From the NCBI GenBank assembly GCA_010206225.2, contig VIQU02000017.1, forward strand, positions 1 to 64,000: a stretch of 64,000 bases of DNA, read 5' to 3'. The notes beneath the pieces were generated by a model. It was not told the origin of the DNA and ran no database searches. It saw only the letters and a program-made list of their open reading frames with translations. This DNA is from Lachnospiraceae bacterium MD308. GTDB taxonomy: Bacteria; Bacillota; Clostridia; Lachnospirales; Lachnospiraceae. How positions within the stretch are numbered: the first letter of the stretch is position 1; each line of letters opens with the position of its first letter. Position numbers and translations under genes: made by a program. Positions 29,799 to 37,269 of the stretch are shown piece by piece.

Positions 29799-31531
29799 TT
29801 TGTGATTTCCTCACTTTCTAAAATCATGTCATTAAGTGAGTTCCCTGGTGGAACAATCGGCATAACATTGATTTCTCTATCTATGATAAATTCAATAACC
29901 GTAGGCGTTTTCGTGTTCTGCTTCGCACTTATCAAAGCTGTTTTTATATCCTCTGCTTTTGTAACACGGATGCCTTTCGCCCCATAGCTTTCTGCCAGTG
30001 CAATAAAATTGGGCGTATATTCTGGGCAACAATGATTAGGGGTATTACAGCCTGTTTCACAACTTCTTCGGTAACGCATACAAGTACTTGAATAACGCCT
30101 GTCATAAAACATCTCCTGCCATTGGCGCACATTCCCCAAATATCCATTATTCAATATGCAGATAATGACAGGCAATTCATACACAATAGCAGTTGCCATT
30201 TCTTGAATGTTCATCTGCATACCGCCATCACCAGAGATAACAATAACATCTTTATCGGGATTACCAAGTTTTGCACCGATTGCCGCAGGAAAACCATATC
30301 CCATCGTTCCCAAGCCGCCAGAAGTCAGCATTTGCTTATTCTCGTCAATATCAAGGAATTGCGTTGTCCATAACTGATTTTGACCTACATCCGTGGTAAT
30401 AACAGCATCTTCAAAAACATCATTGATAGATTGAATAATCATCTGTGGTGTCAAACCGACTTTTCCCATGTCAATGGGGTATTCCATCTTCCAACGGTTT
30501 ATTTCATCTGTCCACTCTGAGATATGAAGTGGTTTTGCCTTTTCAAGCAAAGCACATATCGCTTTTTTCGCATCAGCTACAATAGGAACATCAACAACAA
30601 TATTGCGTGAAATGGATGCAGCATCAATGTCGATGTGGACAATCTTAGCGTTTGCTGCAAATTCTTCGATTTTTCCAGTAATACGGTCATTGAACCTTGT
30701 TCCTATTGAGAAAAGAACATCGCAATTACTGATAGCAGAATTGGCTGCATAACTTCCATGAATGCCTATATTTCCAACATACAAATTATTTGTTGTGGAA
30801 ATTGCCCCTTTGCCCATAATAGTCGTAATAACGGGAACTCCTGTCATCTCTGCAAGTTGTGTCATTTCCTTATTTGCATGGGCAATATTAACTCCTCCAC
30901 CTATCAGAAAAGCAGGCTTTTTTGCATGATTCAAAATATCCAATGCCTTATTTAATTGTCCCGCATGAACGGAAGTATTGGGCTTGTAACCTCTAACCGT
31001 TATTTCTTTTGGGTAAACATCACTGCCGTAGGCTCTCTGAACGTCTTTGGGCAAATCAACTACAACTACTCCCTGCTTTCCTGTCTTTGCAATATAAAAT
31101 GCCTTTCTGATTGTTTCTGCCAAATCCTCTCTTTTTCGCACAGTTACCGCATATTTGCTGATGCTTCTTGTGATGCCAACTATATCCACTTCCTGAAAAG
31201 CATCATTTCCAATAAGGTTTGTTGGCACTTGTCCTGTAAAGCATACCAGTGGAACACTGTCATAATTTGCAGTGGCAATACCCGTAACAAGATTGGTAGC
31301 TCCCGGTCCGCTTGTTACAAGGCAGACACCCACCTTTCCTGTGGAGCGGGCATATCCGTCCGCTGCATGGACTAATCCTTGCTCATGACGTGGCAAAATA
31401 ACATCTATATCCTTTTCTCCATATAATGCATTAAACAGGTCTATTGCCTGCCCTCCAGGATAAGCAAATAAAGTTGTAACAGATTCTTCCTTTAATGCTT
31501 TTACAAATAATTCAGCACCCGTTATATCCAT
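29795..31531 (-). CDS. ilvB: Acetolactate synthase, catalytic (large) subunit
   Basis: The ThDP-dependent enzyme condenses two pyruvates (or pyruvate and 2-oxobutyrate) to acetohydroxy acids. It has 578 residues from ATG 31531. The N-terminal domain carries the conserved Glu in LPRHEQGLVHAADGYARSTG, the centre binds FAD (GSYAANSAISNCDVLFSIGTRF), and the ThDP motif is SGDGGMQMNIQEM...ILNN. Residues ~485-505 hold an unusual Cys-rich insertion (CMRYRRSCETGCNTPNHCC) seen in some anaerobe homologues, possibly metal-binding. It is followed by ilvN and preceded by a TetR-type gene. No T-box or leader peptide fits in the short upstream gap. Confidence 0.93.
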   Translation of the reverse strand: MDITGAELFVKALKEESVTTLFAYPGGQAIDLFNALYGEKDIDVILPRHEQGLVHAADGYARSTGKVGVCLVTSGPGATNLVTGIATANYDSVPLVCFTGQVPTNLIGNDAFQEVDIVGITRSISKYAVTVRKREDLAETIRKAFYIAKTGKQGVVVVDLPKDVQRAYGSDVYPKEITVRGYKPNTSVHAGQLNKALDILNHAKKPAFLIGGGVNIAHANKEMTQLAEMTGVPVITTIMGKGAISTTNNLYVGNIGIHGSYAANSAISNCDVLFSIGTRFNDRITGKIEEFAANAKIVHIDIDAASISRNIVVDVPIVADAKKAICALLEKAKPLHISEWTDEINRWKMEYPIDMGKVGLTPQMIIQSINDVFEDAVITTDVGQNQLWTTQFLDIDENKQMLTSGGLGTMGYGFPAAIGAKLGNPDKDVIVISGDGGMQMNIQEMATAIVYELPVIICILNNGYLGNVRQWQEMFYDRRYSSTCMRYRRSCETGCNTPNHCCPEYTPNFIALAESYGAKGIRVTKAEDIKTALISAKQNTKTPTVIEFIIDREINVMPIVPPGNSLNDMILESEEITK

Positions 31532-31585
31532 AATATCATTCCTCCTCTTGTATGCGTGTGCTTGCATGCATACTGCTTATTTTTT

Positions 31586-31611
31586 TCGGTACTACCATAA
31601 GGCAGTACCGA
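31586..31611. promoter_or_regulatory. Palindrome between tetR-like gene and ilvB
   Basis: The 26-bp inverted repeat has arms TCGGTACT and AGTACCGA. It lies just after the regulator gene and 55 bases before the ilvB start. On the plus strand it is followed by a T-run, but no plus-strand gene needs a terminator there. An operator for the adjacent TetR-type regulator or an attenuating hairpin is plausible. Confidence 0.45.
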
Positions 31612-31614
31612 TTT

Positions 31615-32190
31615 TTACTGTTCTAATCCTTTTATAAACATTTGTACACTGCTTTTTATATATTCATCTTTTTCTACTTTAGATAATTCATTACCAAAGG
31701 ATGCCTTTAAAAATGTATATCCAAATGTTGATGAAAAAACTGTTAGAGCCAAAGCATCAAAATCTGCTTTTGGTATTTTCCCCATTTCAAACATCTTATT
31801 AAGATACTCCGTAAATGACGCTAAAAAAGCCTGTGGAACTTTCATAATAAGGGAAGATGTTTCTTCATATAACTGCGGTGCTCTCAAACCGATAGACAAA
31901 TTTACAAAATCTGGCGTCATCCTATCCATATATGCCCTCATAAACATCTCTATGTCTGCCTGCAAATCCCATTGTACATTTTCAAAAATCTCTGGCGTGA
32001 CATTTGCCCTCCACTCAGCTTGGTTTACACCTTGCAACACAATATCTTTTTTATTTTTAAATTTCCGAAACAGGGTACATTCATTCACACCTGCAGCTTT
32101 TGCAATCGCTTTTGTAGTAGTAGCAACGTACCCTTTATCTCGCACTAACATCATTGTTGCATCAATGATTCTTTGACTTGTTTCATCCAA
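31615..32190 (-). CDS. TetR/AcrR family regulator
   Basis: The protein has about 191 residues from a TTG at 32190, which has GGAGGTGATAAC just before it; an upstream ATG at 32229 in the same frame lacks such a site. The N-terminal helix-turn-helix is RIIDATMMLVRDKGYVATTTKAIAKAAGVNECTLFRKF, typical of TetR. The C-terminal ligand-binding domain is helical. It is a dimeric repressor that may control itself and the ilvBN operon downstream; the effector is unknown. TetR-type control of acetolactate synthase would be unusual. Confidence 0.88.
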   Translation of the reverse strand: MDETSQRIIDATMMLVRDKGYVATTTKAIAKAAGVNECTLFRKFKNKKDIVLQGVNQAEWRANVTPEIFENVQWDLQADIEMFMRAYMDRMTPDFVNLSIGLRAPQLYEETSSLIMKVPQAFLASFTEYLNKMFEMGKIPKADFDALALTVFSSTFGYTFLKASFGNELSKVEKDEYIKSSVQMFIKGLEQ

Positions 32191-32220
32191 GTTATCACCT
32201 CCATGCAAGTGAATACTCTC

Positions 32221-32249
32221 ATTATACATAAACTTCGCATATATTGCAA
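32221..32249 (-). promoter_or_regulatory. Promoter of the TetR-type regulator
   Basis: On the minus strand TTGCAA (32244-32249), 17 bases and TATAAT (32221-32226) form a strong promoter. An imperfect dyad (ACTTGCAATA / TATGCGAAGT) overlaps the -35 and may be the autoregulatory operator. Confidence 0.7.
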
Positions 32250-32438
32250 GTAGACAAATAGATAATTAACAAAAAATTGTTTTCTGCATTTATATCTCTG
32301 CAAACGAGAAATTAAATCTCCTATATGTGGAAATCATACATCGTTTAAGCAGAACTTTCACTTCTGTAAAATATAAAAGAACAAAATCAACATGAACAGG
32401 TGGTGAAAAAATGAACGAAATTATAGAAATTTTTGACT

Positions 32439-32563
32439 TTATGGAATAAGCTCTTTCCAATCCTTTTCTATTCTTTTAAGTTCACACCCAAAAGTATAAA
32501 AATGCTTTTGATGATTGAAGATTTCCCAGTCTTATTCCCACCTAAAATAATATTCAATCCGCA
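32439..32563 (-). pseudogene. P-loop ATPase fragment
   Basis: In a second frame overlapping the abiEii stub, the minus strand encodes LNIILGGNKTGKSSIIKSIF, with a clear Walker A motif GGNKTGKSS, the style of the N-terminus of SMC/RecF-like AAA ATPases. The frame breaks at a stop (32468-32470), and a one-base shift would continue as RIEKDWKELIP to 32439. Only about 40 residues survive, so this is a relic of another gene, possibly from a defence locus, fused by deletion to the AbiE locus. Confidence 0.6.
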
Positions 32564-32669
32564 AAAATTCCTCCTGCATAAACAACTGCAAACACTGCTG
32601 ATAGCTGATTCCAGAAATCTTAGCTTTGTTTTTCAATTTCGCAAGAACGGACGCTGCCTTATCTGCCAT
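32532..32669 (-). pseudogene. abiEii toxin gene, 5' stub
   Basis: The frame starts at ATG 32669, overlapping the antitoxin stop (TAATG), and encodes MADKAASVLAKLKNKAKISG, then ISYQQCLQLFMQEEFL, the standard N-terminus of AbiEii nucleotidyltransferase toxins. After ~38 residues the homology stops and the frame ends at TAA 32532-32534. A full protein has about 280-300 residues including a GSD nucleotidyltransferase motif, so the toxin is lost. Confidence 0.8.
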
Positions 32670-33277
32670 TACAACCACACTCCAATCAAATCCTTGACAC
32701 GCTTTTGCACCCGCAAAGCCTTTGCGTACTGCATAAGGTTCGGAATATTTTTTTTCTGGTCTTTTACATAGCCCTGTACTGCCTTATTAAAAATCTCTTT
32801 ATCCATCTTATTCATATTCCTCAGCACATCGCAAATGGTACGGTCACGGTCATAAATATGAACTTCTTGGAAGTCAATTTCCCCTTTTGTTTTTCCAATG
32901 GAAAGCAGCTCTGGCTCAACCCGATAAGCCTTAATGAAAGGATAATCTATATTTGTACGCTTTCTGGAAGTATTTTTGTCAATGGCAATATTCCATTCAG
33001 CGGGATTCCTGTCACTGTATCTATAATAGAAAAGGGCTGTTTCCATACAAAGAACTGCATCGGGGAACAGGCGGTTGACAATAACCACCTCACTCGTACC
33101 ATAGTCATCCACCCAATGGTAACAGCCCCTTTTTATTCTTTCAATCAATCCTTGTTCCAGCATACGTTGAATATCTCTATAAAACAACTTTTCATTTGTA
33201 AGCTGTGCCGTTGTCATGACATAGCCATAATCAGAAAATATTTTGCTTAGTATTCTTATATCATTCTGTGTTAGCAT
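32669..33277 (-). CDS. AbiEi-type antitoxin (type IV TA), orphaned
   Basis: The protein has about 202 residues from ATG 33277 (AAGGAGG upstream). The N-terminal winged helix-turn-helix (ILSKIFSDYGYVMTTAQLTNEKLFYRDIQRMLEQGLIERIKRGCYH) and the C-terminal AbiEi domain (DRDRTICDVLRNMNKMDKEIFNKAVQGYVKDQKKN) are both present. In intact systems AbiEi represses its operon and counteracts the AbiEii nucleotidyltransferase; phage infection triggers abortive response. The toxin here is truncated, leaving an orphan antitoxin, which may still repress or neutralise AbiEii of incoming elements. Confidence 0.88.
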   Translation of the reverse strand: MLTQNDIRILSKIFSDYGYVMTTAQLTNEKLFYRDIQRMLEQGLIERIKRGCYHWVDDYGTSEVVIVNRLFPDAVLCMETALFYYRYSDRNPAEWNIAIDKNTSRKRTNIDYPFIKAYRVEPELLSIGKTKGEIDFQEVHIYDRDRTICDVLRNMNKMDKEIFNKAVQGYVKDQKKNIPNLMQYAKALRVQKRVKDLIGVWL

Positions 33278-33319
33278 TATTTCCTCCTTCTGACGCATTT
33301 ACTGCGTCATTCAGGTAGA

Positions 33320-33339
33320 TTTGGAAGTTTACTTCCAAA
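33320..33339. promoter_or_regulatory. Palindrome upstream of abiEi, probable operator
   Basis: TTTGGAAG and CTTCCAAA form a perfect 8-bp inverted repeat separated by TTTA. It lies 43 bases before the abiEi start and downstream of the promoter at 33397-33425, the position where AbiEi proteins bind inverted repeats to autoregulate. Confidence 0.6.
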
Positions 33340-33396
33340 CTTTCACCTCTGCACTAAAATACGCATAAATTTTTTATCTCTTGTGTGCTTTACTAC

Positions 33397-33425
33397 ATTA
33401 TATCTATTCAACGCAAAACAATCAA
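33397..33425 (-). promoter_or_regulatory. Promoter of abiEi
   Basis: On the minus strand TTGATT (33420-33425), 17 bases and TATAAT (33397-33402) form a good promoter. The word TGTAGTAAAGCACAC recurs directly downstream and again near 33457-33471, a 15-bp direct repeat that may be a second regulator site. Confidence 0.7.
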
Positions 33426-33473
33426 GCGAATCAAATCGAACAACTTCAAATCTTATACTCGTGTGCTTTACTA

Positions 33474-33517
33474 CAAAAAATCAGACCTGCTTGTCCACAA
33501 TAAAACAAATAGGTCTG
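33474..33517 (-). terminator. Terminator after gene fragment
   Basis: On the minus strand CAGACCT (33511-33517) pairs with AGGTCTG (33482-33488), and the second arm is followed by ATTTTTT. The hairpin directly follows the stop of the fragment at 33525. Confidence 0.6.
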
Positions 33518-33524
33518 AAACATT

Positions 33525-33730
33525 TTAACCTGCTATATCAAACCTCGTTGAAGCAATGCCATATATAGTTATCGTTCTTTCCGTATCTCTAACCTCGATA
33601 GAATAAGGCTTCCCGACATCCCCCGTATCTTCGTTTTCATCATATTTCTTTATCCTCTCAAACGTCGAGAAACTATGTATCGGAAATCCCACCGTTTCAT
33701 ACCCGTCCCAAAATACAGTAAGTGGAACAT
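33525..33730 (-). pseudogene. C-terminal fragment of an unidentified protein
   Basis: A minus-strand frame without a start encodes SSGNVPLTVFWDGYETVGFP, IHSFSTFERIKKYDENEDTG and SIEVRDTERTITIYGIASTR before TAA 33525-33527, followed by a good terminator. The composition is that of a real protein, not a chance frame. The upstream portion is replaced by an unrelated plus-strand catalase fragment, so the gene is truncated. I do not recognise it. Confidence 0.4.
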
Positions 33731-33743
33731 TACCGCTGCTTCT

Positions 33744-34175
33744 CTGGGTACAGAAGAATTAGCCCACATGGAAATCATTTGTGCAATCGTCCACCAGCTC
33801 ACAAGAGACCTCACCCTTGAACAACTGGAAAAATCCGGTTTTGACAAGTATTATGTGGATCATACGCTGGCTCTCTGGCCGCAGTCTGCGGGCGGCACCC
33901 CTTGGACGGCAACCTATTTCCAATCCAAAGGGGATCCGATTACAGATTTGCATGAAGATATGGCGGCAGAGCAGAAAGCTCGCACAACCTACGACAACAT
34001 CCTGCGGCTTGTAAAAGACCCGGAAATCTGCGACCCGATCAAATTCCTGCGGGAACGTGAAGTCGTGCATTATCAGAGGTTCGGCGAATCCTTAAGGATT
34101 GTTCAGGATCACTTAGACAGTAAAAACTTCTACGCTATCAATCCAGAATTTGATCTGAATCCCAAGTGCAGATAA
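33744..34175 (+). pseudogene. cotJC: Manganese catalase / CotJC-type protein, N-terminally truncated
   Basis: The plus strand encodes the C-terminal two-thirds of a manganese catalase-like spore-coat protein: LGTEELAHMEIICAIVHQLT, FQSKGDPITDLHEDMAAEQK, and FLREREVVHYQRFGESL with Glu/His metal ligands. A normal CotJC has about 190-200 residues and begins about 60 residues earlier; here the upstream sequence (33675-33743) is unrelated. An ATG at 33675 keeps the frame open but would give a protein missing the first ligand helix. Probably a deletion product, inactive. Confidence 0.8.
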
Positions 34176-34198
34176 TCGTATTCATTATTCTTGAGAAA

Positions 34199-34223
34199 GC
34201 GGACCGGAGTAGCTCCGGCCCGC
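34199..34223. terminator. Bidirectional terminator hairpin
   Basis: GCGGaCCGGAG and CTCCGGcCCGC form an 11-bp stem around TAG with one A-C mismatch. It lies between the convergent catalase fragment and the LRR-protein gene; a T-run at 34232-34237 on the plus strand follows after a gap, and TTTC follows on the minus strand. Confidence 0.6.
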
Positions 34224-34265
34224 AAAATCAATCTTTTTTCCATTACACTTTGCCGTACATCATAT

Positions 34266-36614
34266 TTACTTTTTGATCCTGCCGCTTAGTTGAACTTTAC
34301 TCCATGTTCCATACAATGTTTCTCTGCCGTACTTCTTATAACTGCGCACCCTTACATAATACTTCTTTCCTGCTTTCAGCTTTGTGACCGTGCAGGGGGG
34401 CTTTGTCAGTTTCTTGAACTTCACATTTTTCCTGAATTTTTTATCTGTACTCACCTGCACTTGATATCCCGATGCCGTCTTATCCTTTGCCCATCTCACT
34501 GTCAGCTTTTTACCCTTTTTTGCTTTTACTGACTTTACAGACTGCTTCTTCGGGCTTACTTTGATCGTCACCTTTTTAGACACTTTCTCTGCCTTGATGG
34601 TTATGACCGCAATTCCAGTGTTTTTAATCGTAACTTTTCCAGTATCCTTATTTACAGATGCAATCTTAGGCTTAGAACTTGTAAAGGTCATCCTGCTTCT
34701 GGATGAGGCATTGATTTTAAATGGCTTCACACCGTATGAAACTTTATACAAAGTCTTCTTACAGACAATGGATGCGGCCGGCTTTTGATCTGCCGCCTTT
34801 ACAATGATAAAGCTGACCGTGCTGCTGCCAGTATAATTTCCCTTGCCAATGATTGTTACTTTTGCTGTTCCCGCTTTGATATTGTCACTATAAGAAACTG
34901 TATAGTCTGTATTTAAAACCAATGTCTTACCATCCAGCTTCACGGTTACCGATGGAATTTTAGCTTTTCCATCGTAGGTATAAATTGTTTGAGCCAGCGT
35001 CACGGCCGCATTGGAAAGATTCCCGCGGCTTTCCAAATTGCCGATGTCTCCTGAATTGCCGCCGTCGTTGTTATCGCCGTCATTGCCTTCATCAGGATTG
35101 GTACCGGCGGGAGGAATGTAATTATAATGTATCGTCGCCTTTGACACTGCTGTTGCCGTATCGCCCAGTTTCCTTATACCTTCCCACTGCGCTTTAGTGC
35201 CAGTATAATATATATCAGCCAGACCGCAGGCTGAGAATGCGGCTATCCCGATTGTCGTTACGCTTGCAGGAATTACGACGGTCGTAAAACCAGAGCAGGA
35301 AGCAAATGCTGACGCTCCGATACTATCTGCGCCATCCGGAATCTCCACTCCTGAAAGCATGAGGCAATCCTGAAACATTCCCTCGCCAATGCGGTCTATA
35401 CTTCGAGGCAGCGTTACACGCATCAGATAGCGGCACTGTGTAAACATATTATCGCCCAGCTTTACCTTCTTGCCACCAGAAGTAAATGCCGCGCTTTTCA
35501 TTGCCTGACATTGAAAAAACGCAGCGGCGCCTACTTCCTCGACACTGGCCGGCAGTGCTATAGAGGTAAGACTTGCACAGGCGCGGAAAGCATTTTGCCC
35601 GATTACTTCCACACCTTCGGAGACAAATACCGAACTAAGATTTTTACATTCGCAAAAAGCACTGTCACCGATCGTCTTCACACTAGAAGGAATCGTTACG
35701 GAAATAAGCGAAGAACCACGGAAAGCGCTGTTTCCGATTGCTGTCACCCCCGAGGAAATCTCGGCGCTAAGCACCTCGCAGTTCCAAAAAGCACAAGCTC
35801 CGATACTGGTAACTCCCTTTTCGATTACAACCTTCTGAATCTGGCCGCGGTATTCGCTCCACGGCTGTTCCTGAGCACTGCTAAAATCCGGCATACTCCC
35901 CTTTCCAGAGATGGTCATCGTGCCGGCTTTTGTCAGATTCCATGCAAGTCCTCCGACCGTCCCGCTTGCACATGATACATCGGCTTCTGGATCATCCGGC
36001 GGAACATAACCTTCCGGATAACGGGTAATATAATGACTCGTATCTGCCATCACCTCTGCTTTGGATATCGCCCGTCCCCAGTGAACCACACCCTTTTTTG
36101 CTTCGCTGCTGACGTTTCCCTCTGCAACGATCACACCTGACTCATCAGCCTTAAGCACGATCACAGTGTGGACATCATTGCTCACACGGAGGATATCCCC
36201 GGATTTTATATCCTCATATTCAAATTCATCTGCCGCATACATTCTGGCCGGAAGATCGCCGAATGCCTCATCGCTGAGTATAAAAGCAAAAGCTACACAA
36301 CCAACGGCGCTAATATTCACCCCGCCAAGGGTTCCGCCCTTCCAATGGTAATTACCCTTTGAGTCTGAATACGGCTCATCATTGGTCCATGTCGCTCCTT
36401 CCTGATAGCCATCCTGATTTTTCAATGCGATTATAGATGCATAGACTTCCTTCGGAGACGGAATTGAACTGTTGCTGGAACCCAGTCCGGATGCGGCTTC
36501 TTCCTTAAGAACATCCTCCTGTCCCGAAGAGCTTTCCTGCCGTGCGTATGACACTGACTTTGAAGAAACGCATAAACACAGCGCTAAAACAATTGAAATC
36601 ATTCGCTTTTTCAA
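34266..36614 (-). CDS. Secreted BspA-type LRR protein with papain-like N-terminal domain
   Basis: The 782-residue protein starts with a signal peptide (MKKRMISIVLALCLCVSS). Residues ~55-200 form a CHAP/NlpC-like cysteine-peptidase or amidase domain with candidate Cys106 (NISAVGCVAFAF) and His149 (NDVHTVIVLKADE). Residues ~225-500 hold BspA-type leucine-rich repeats of about 23 residues (VTAIGNSAFRGSSLISVTIP). A linker rich in Asp/Gly/Asn (~505-530) leads to a bacterial Ig-like domain, a Lys-rich segment and a fibronectin-III-like C-terminus. No LPXTG is seen, so it is secreted or held by charge. It may bind host or wall ligands. It stands alone between terminators. Confidence 0.85.
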   Translation of the reverse strand: MKKRMISIVLALCLCVSSKSVSYARQESSSGQEDVLKEEAASGLGSSNSSIPSPKEVYASIIALKNQDGYQEGATWTNDEPYSDSKGNYHWKGGTLGGVNISAVGCVAFAFILSDEAFGDLPARMYAADEFEYEDIKSGDILRVSNDVHTVIVLKADESGVIVAEGNVSSEAKKGVVHWGRAISKAEVMADTSHYITRYPEGYVPPDDPEADVSCASGTVGGLAWNLTKAGTMTISGKGSMPDFSSAQEQPWSEYRGQIQKVVIEKGVTSIGACAFWNCEVLSAEISSGVTAIGNSAFRGSSLISVTIPSSVKTIGDSAFCECKNLSSVFVSEGVEVIGQNAFRACASLTSIALPASVEEVGAAAFFQCQAMKSAAFTSGGKKVKLGDNMFTQCRYLMRVTLPRSIDRIGEGMFQDCLMLSGVEIPDGADSIGASAFASCSGFTTVVIPASVTTIGIAAFSACGLADIYYTGTKAQWEGIRKLGDTATAVSKATIHYNYIPPAGTNPDEGNDGDNNDGGNSGDIGNLESRGNLSNAAVTLAQTIYTYDGKAKIPSVTVKLDGKTLVLNTDYTVSYSDNIKAGTAKVTIIGKGNYTGSSTVSFIIVKAADQKPAASIVCKKTLYKVSYGVKPFKINASSRSRMTFTSSKPKIASVNKDTGKVTIKNTGIAVITIKAEKVSKKVTIKVSPKKQSVKSVKAKKGKKLTVRWAKDKTASGYQVQVSTDKKFRKNVKFKKLTKPPCTVTKLKAGKKYYVRVRSYKKYGRETLYGTWSKVQLSGRIKK

Positions 36615-36651
36615 TTTTATAACCTCCTCATCATCTGATAAACGACAAATG

Positions 36652-36682
36652 CGGACCGAAAAATCTCAGGCTTTTCGGTCCG
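36652..36682 (-). terminator. Terminator after zinc-ribbon gene
   Basis: CGGACCGAAAA and its complement form an 11-bp stem with a 9-base loop between the zinc-ribbon gene (ends 36700) and the LRR-protein gene. The following T-run is weak. Confidence 0.6.
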
Positions 36683-36699
36683 TATGAAATATTGCAATA

Positions 36700-37188
36700 T
36701 TATTTTTTAATAAGGATCATATATGCGATCACTGCCGCTACCACTAAGATCGCAATTGCAAGAATGATAATCGGCGCTTTGGACACCCTGTCATCGTCAT
36801 CATAATAATCATCGTCATCGTAGTAATCATCCTCGTAATCTCTCAGACGCTTTTTTGTGCTTACTTTATCTTTTGACTTTTTCTTTTTGCTTCTTCCGTC
36901 ACCTACCGCAAGCATCTCATCATAAGCTCTGCGCATCTCATCTTCACGCTTATCCCGTACTTTCTTGGGCGGAAGATTCGAGTATACCTGCTCCTCATCC
37001 TCTTCCTGCATCTTCACCTTCTTGACTTTCGGTTTTTGCTTCGGTGCACTGGCTTTTGAAACCTTTGTCTCCTTTTTCGGCGCGCTGCTTTGCGGAGCTT
37101 TGTATTTCTTTTTACAATTATAACACAACAAATAATTCGGATCTTTCTTTCCCGGCCGTAATTGTTCACCACATATCGGACACTTCAT
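36700..37188 (-). CDS. Zinc-ribbon membrane protein
   Basis: The 162-residue protein begins MKCPICGEQLRPGKKDPNYL followed by LCYNCKKKYKA, a zinc ribbon with two CxxC pairs. A long Lys-rich disordered stretch and an acidic Tyr/Asp run (DYEDDYYDDDDYYDDDD, ~118-134) lead to one C-terminal transmembrane helix (APIIILAIAILVVAAVIAYMILI), so the ribbon faces the cytosol. Such proteins are common in Clostridia and uncharacterised. It is just downstream of the htrA gene in the same direction. Confidence 0.8.
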   Translation of the reverse strand: MKCPICGEQLRPGKKDPNYLLCYNCKKKYKAPQSSAPKKETKVSKASAPKQKPKVKKVKMQEEDEEQVYSNLPPKKVRDKREDEMRRAYDEMLAVGDGRSKKKKSKDKVSTKKRLRDYEDDYYDDDDYYDDDDRVSKAPIIILAIAILVVAAVIAYMILIKK

Positions 37189-37269
37189 TTGTACTTTCTG
37201 CCTCCTCGCCTCATAATCTGTTATAGATTATACTACAAGAACATAAAAATAGCAAACTTTTGTATGATT

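Noticed and set aside
31532-31614. T-box or branched-chain leader peptide upstream of ilvB
   Set aside because: Only about 80 bases separate ilvB from the regulator gene; no specifier loop, T-box sequence or Leu/Val/Ile-rich peptide is visible.
32411-32449. Short plus-strand frame MNEIIEIFDFME with a good ribosome site
   Set aside because: Twelve codons in a deletion-scarred junction; possibly the start of a lost gene, but too short to support as a feature.
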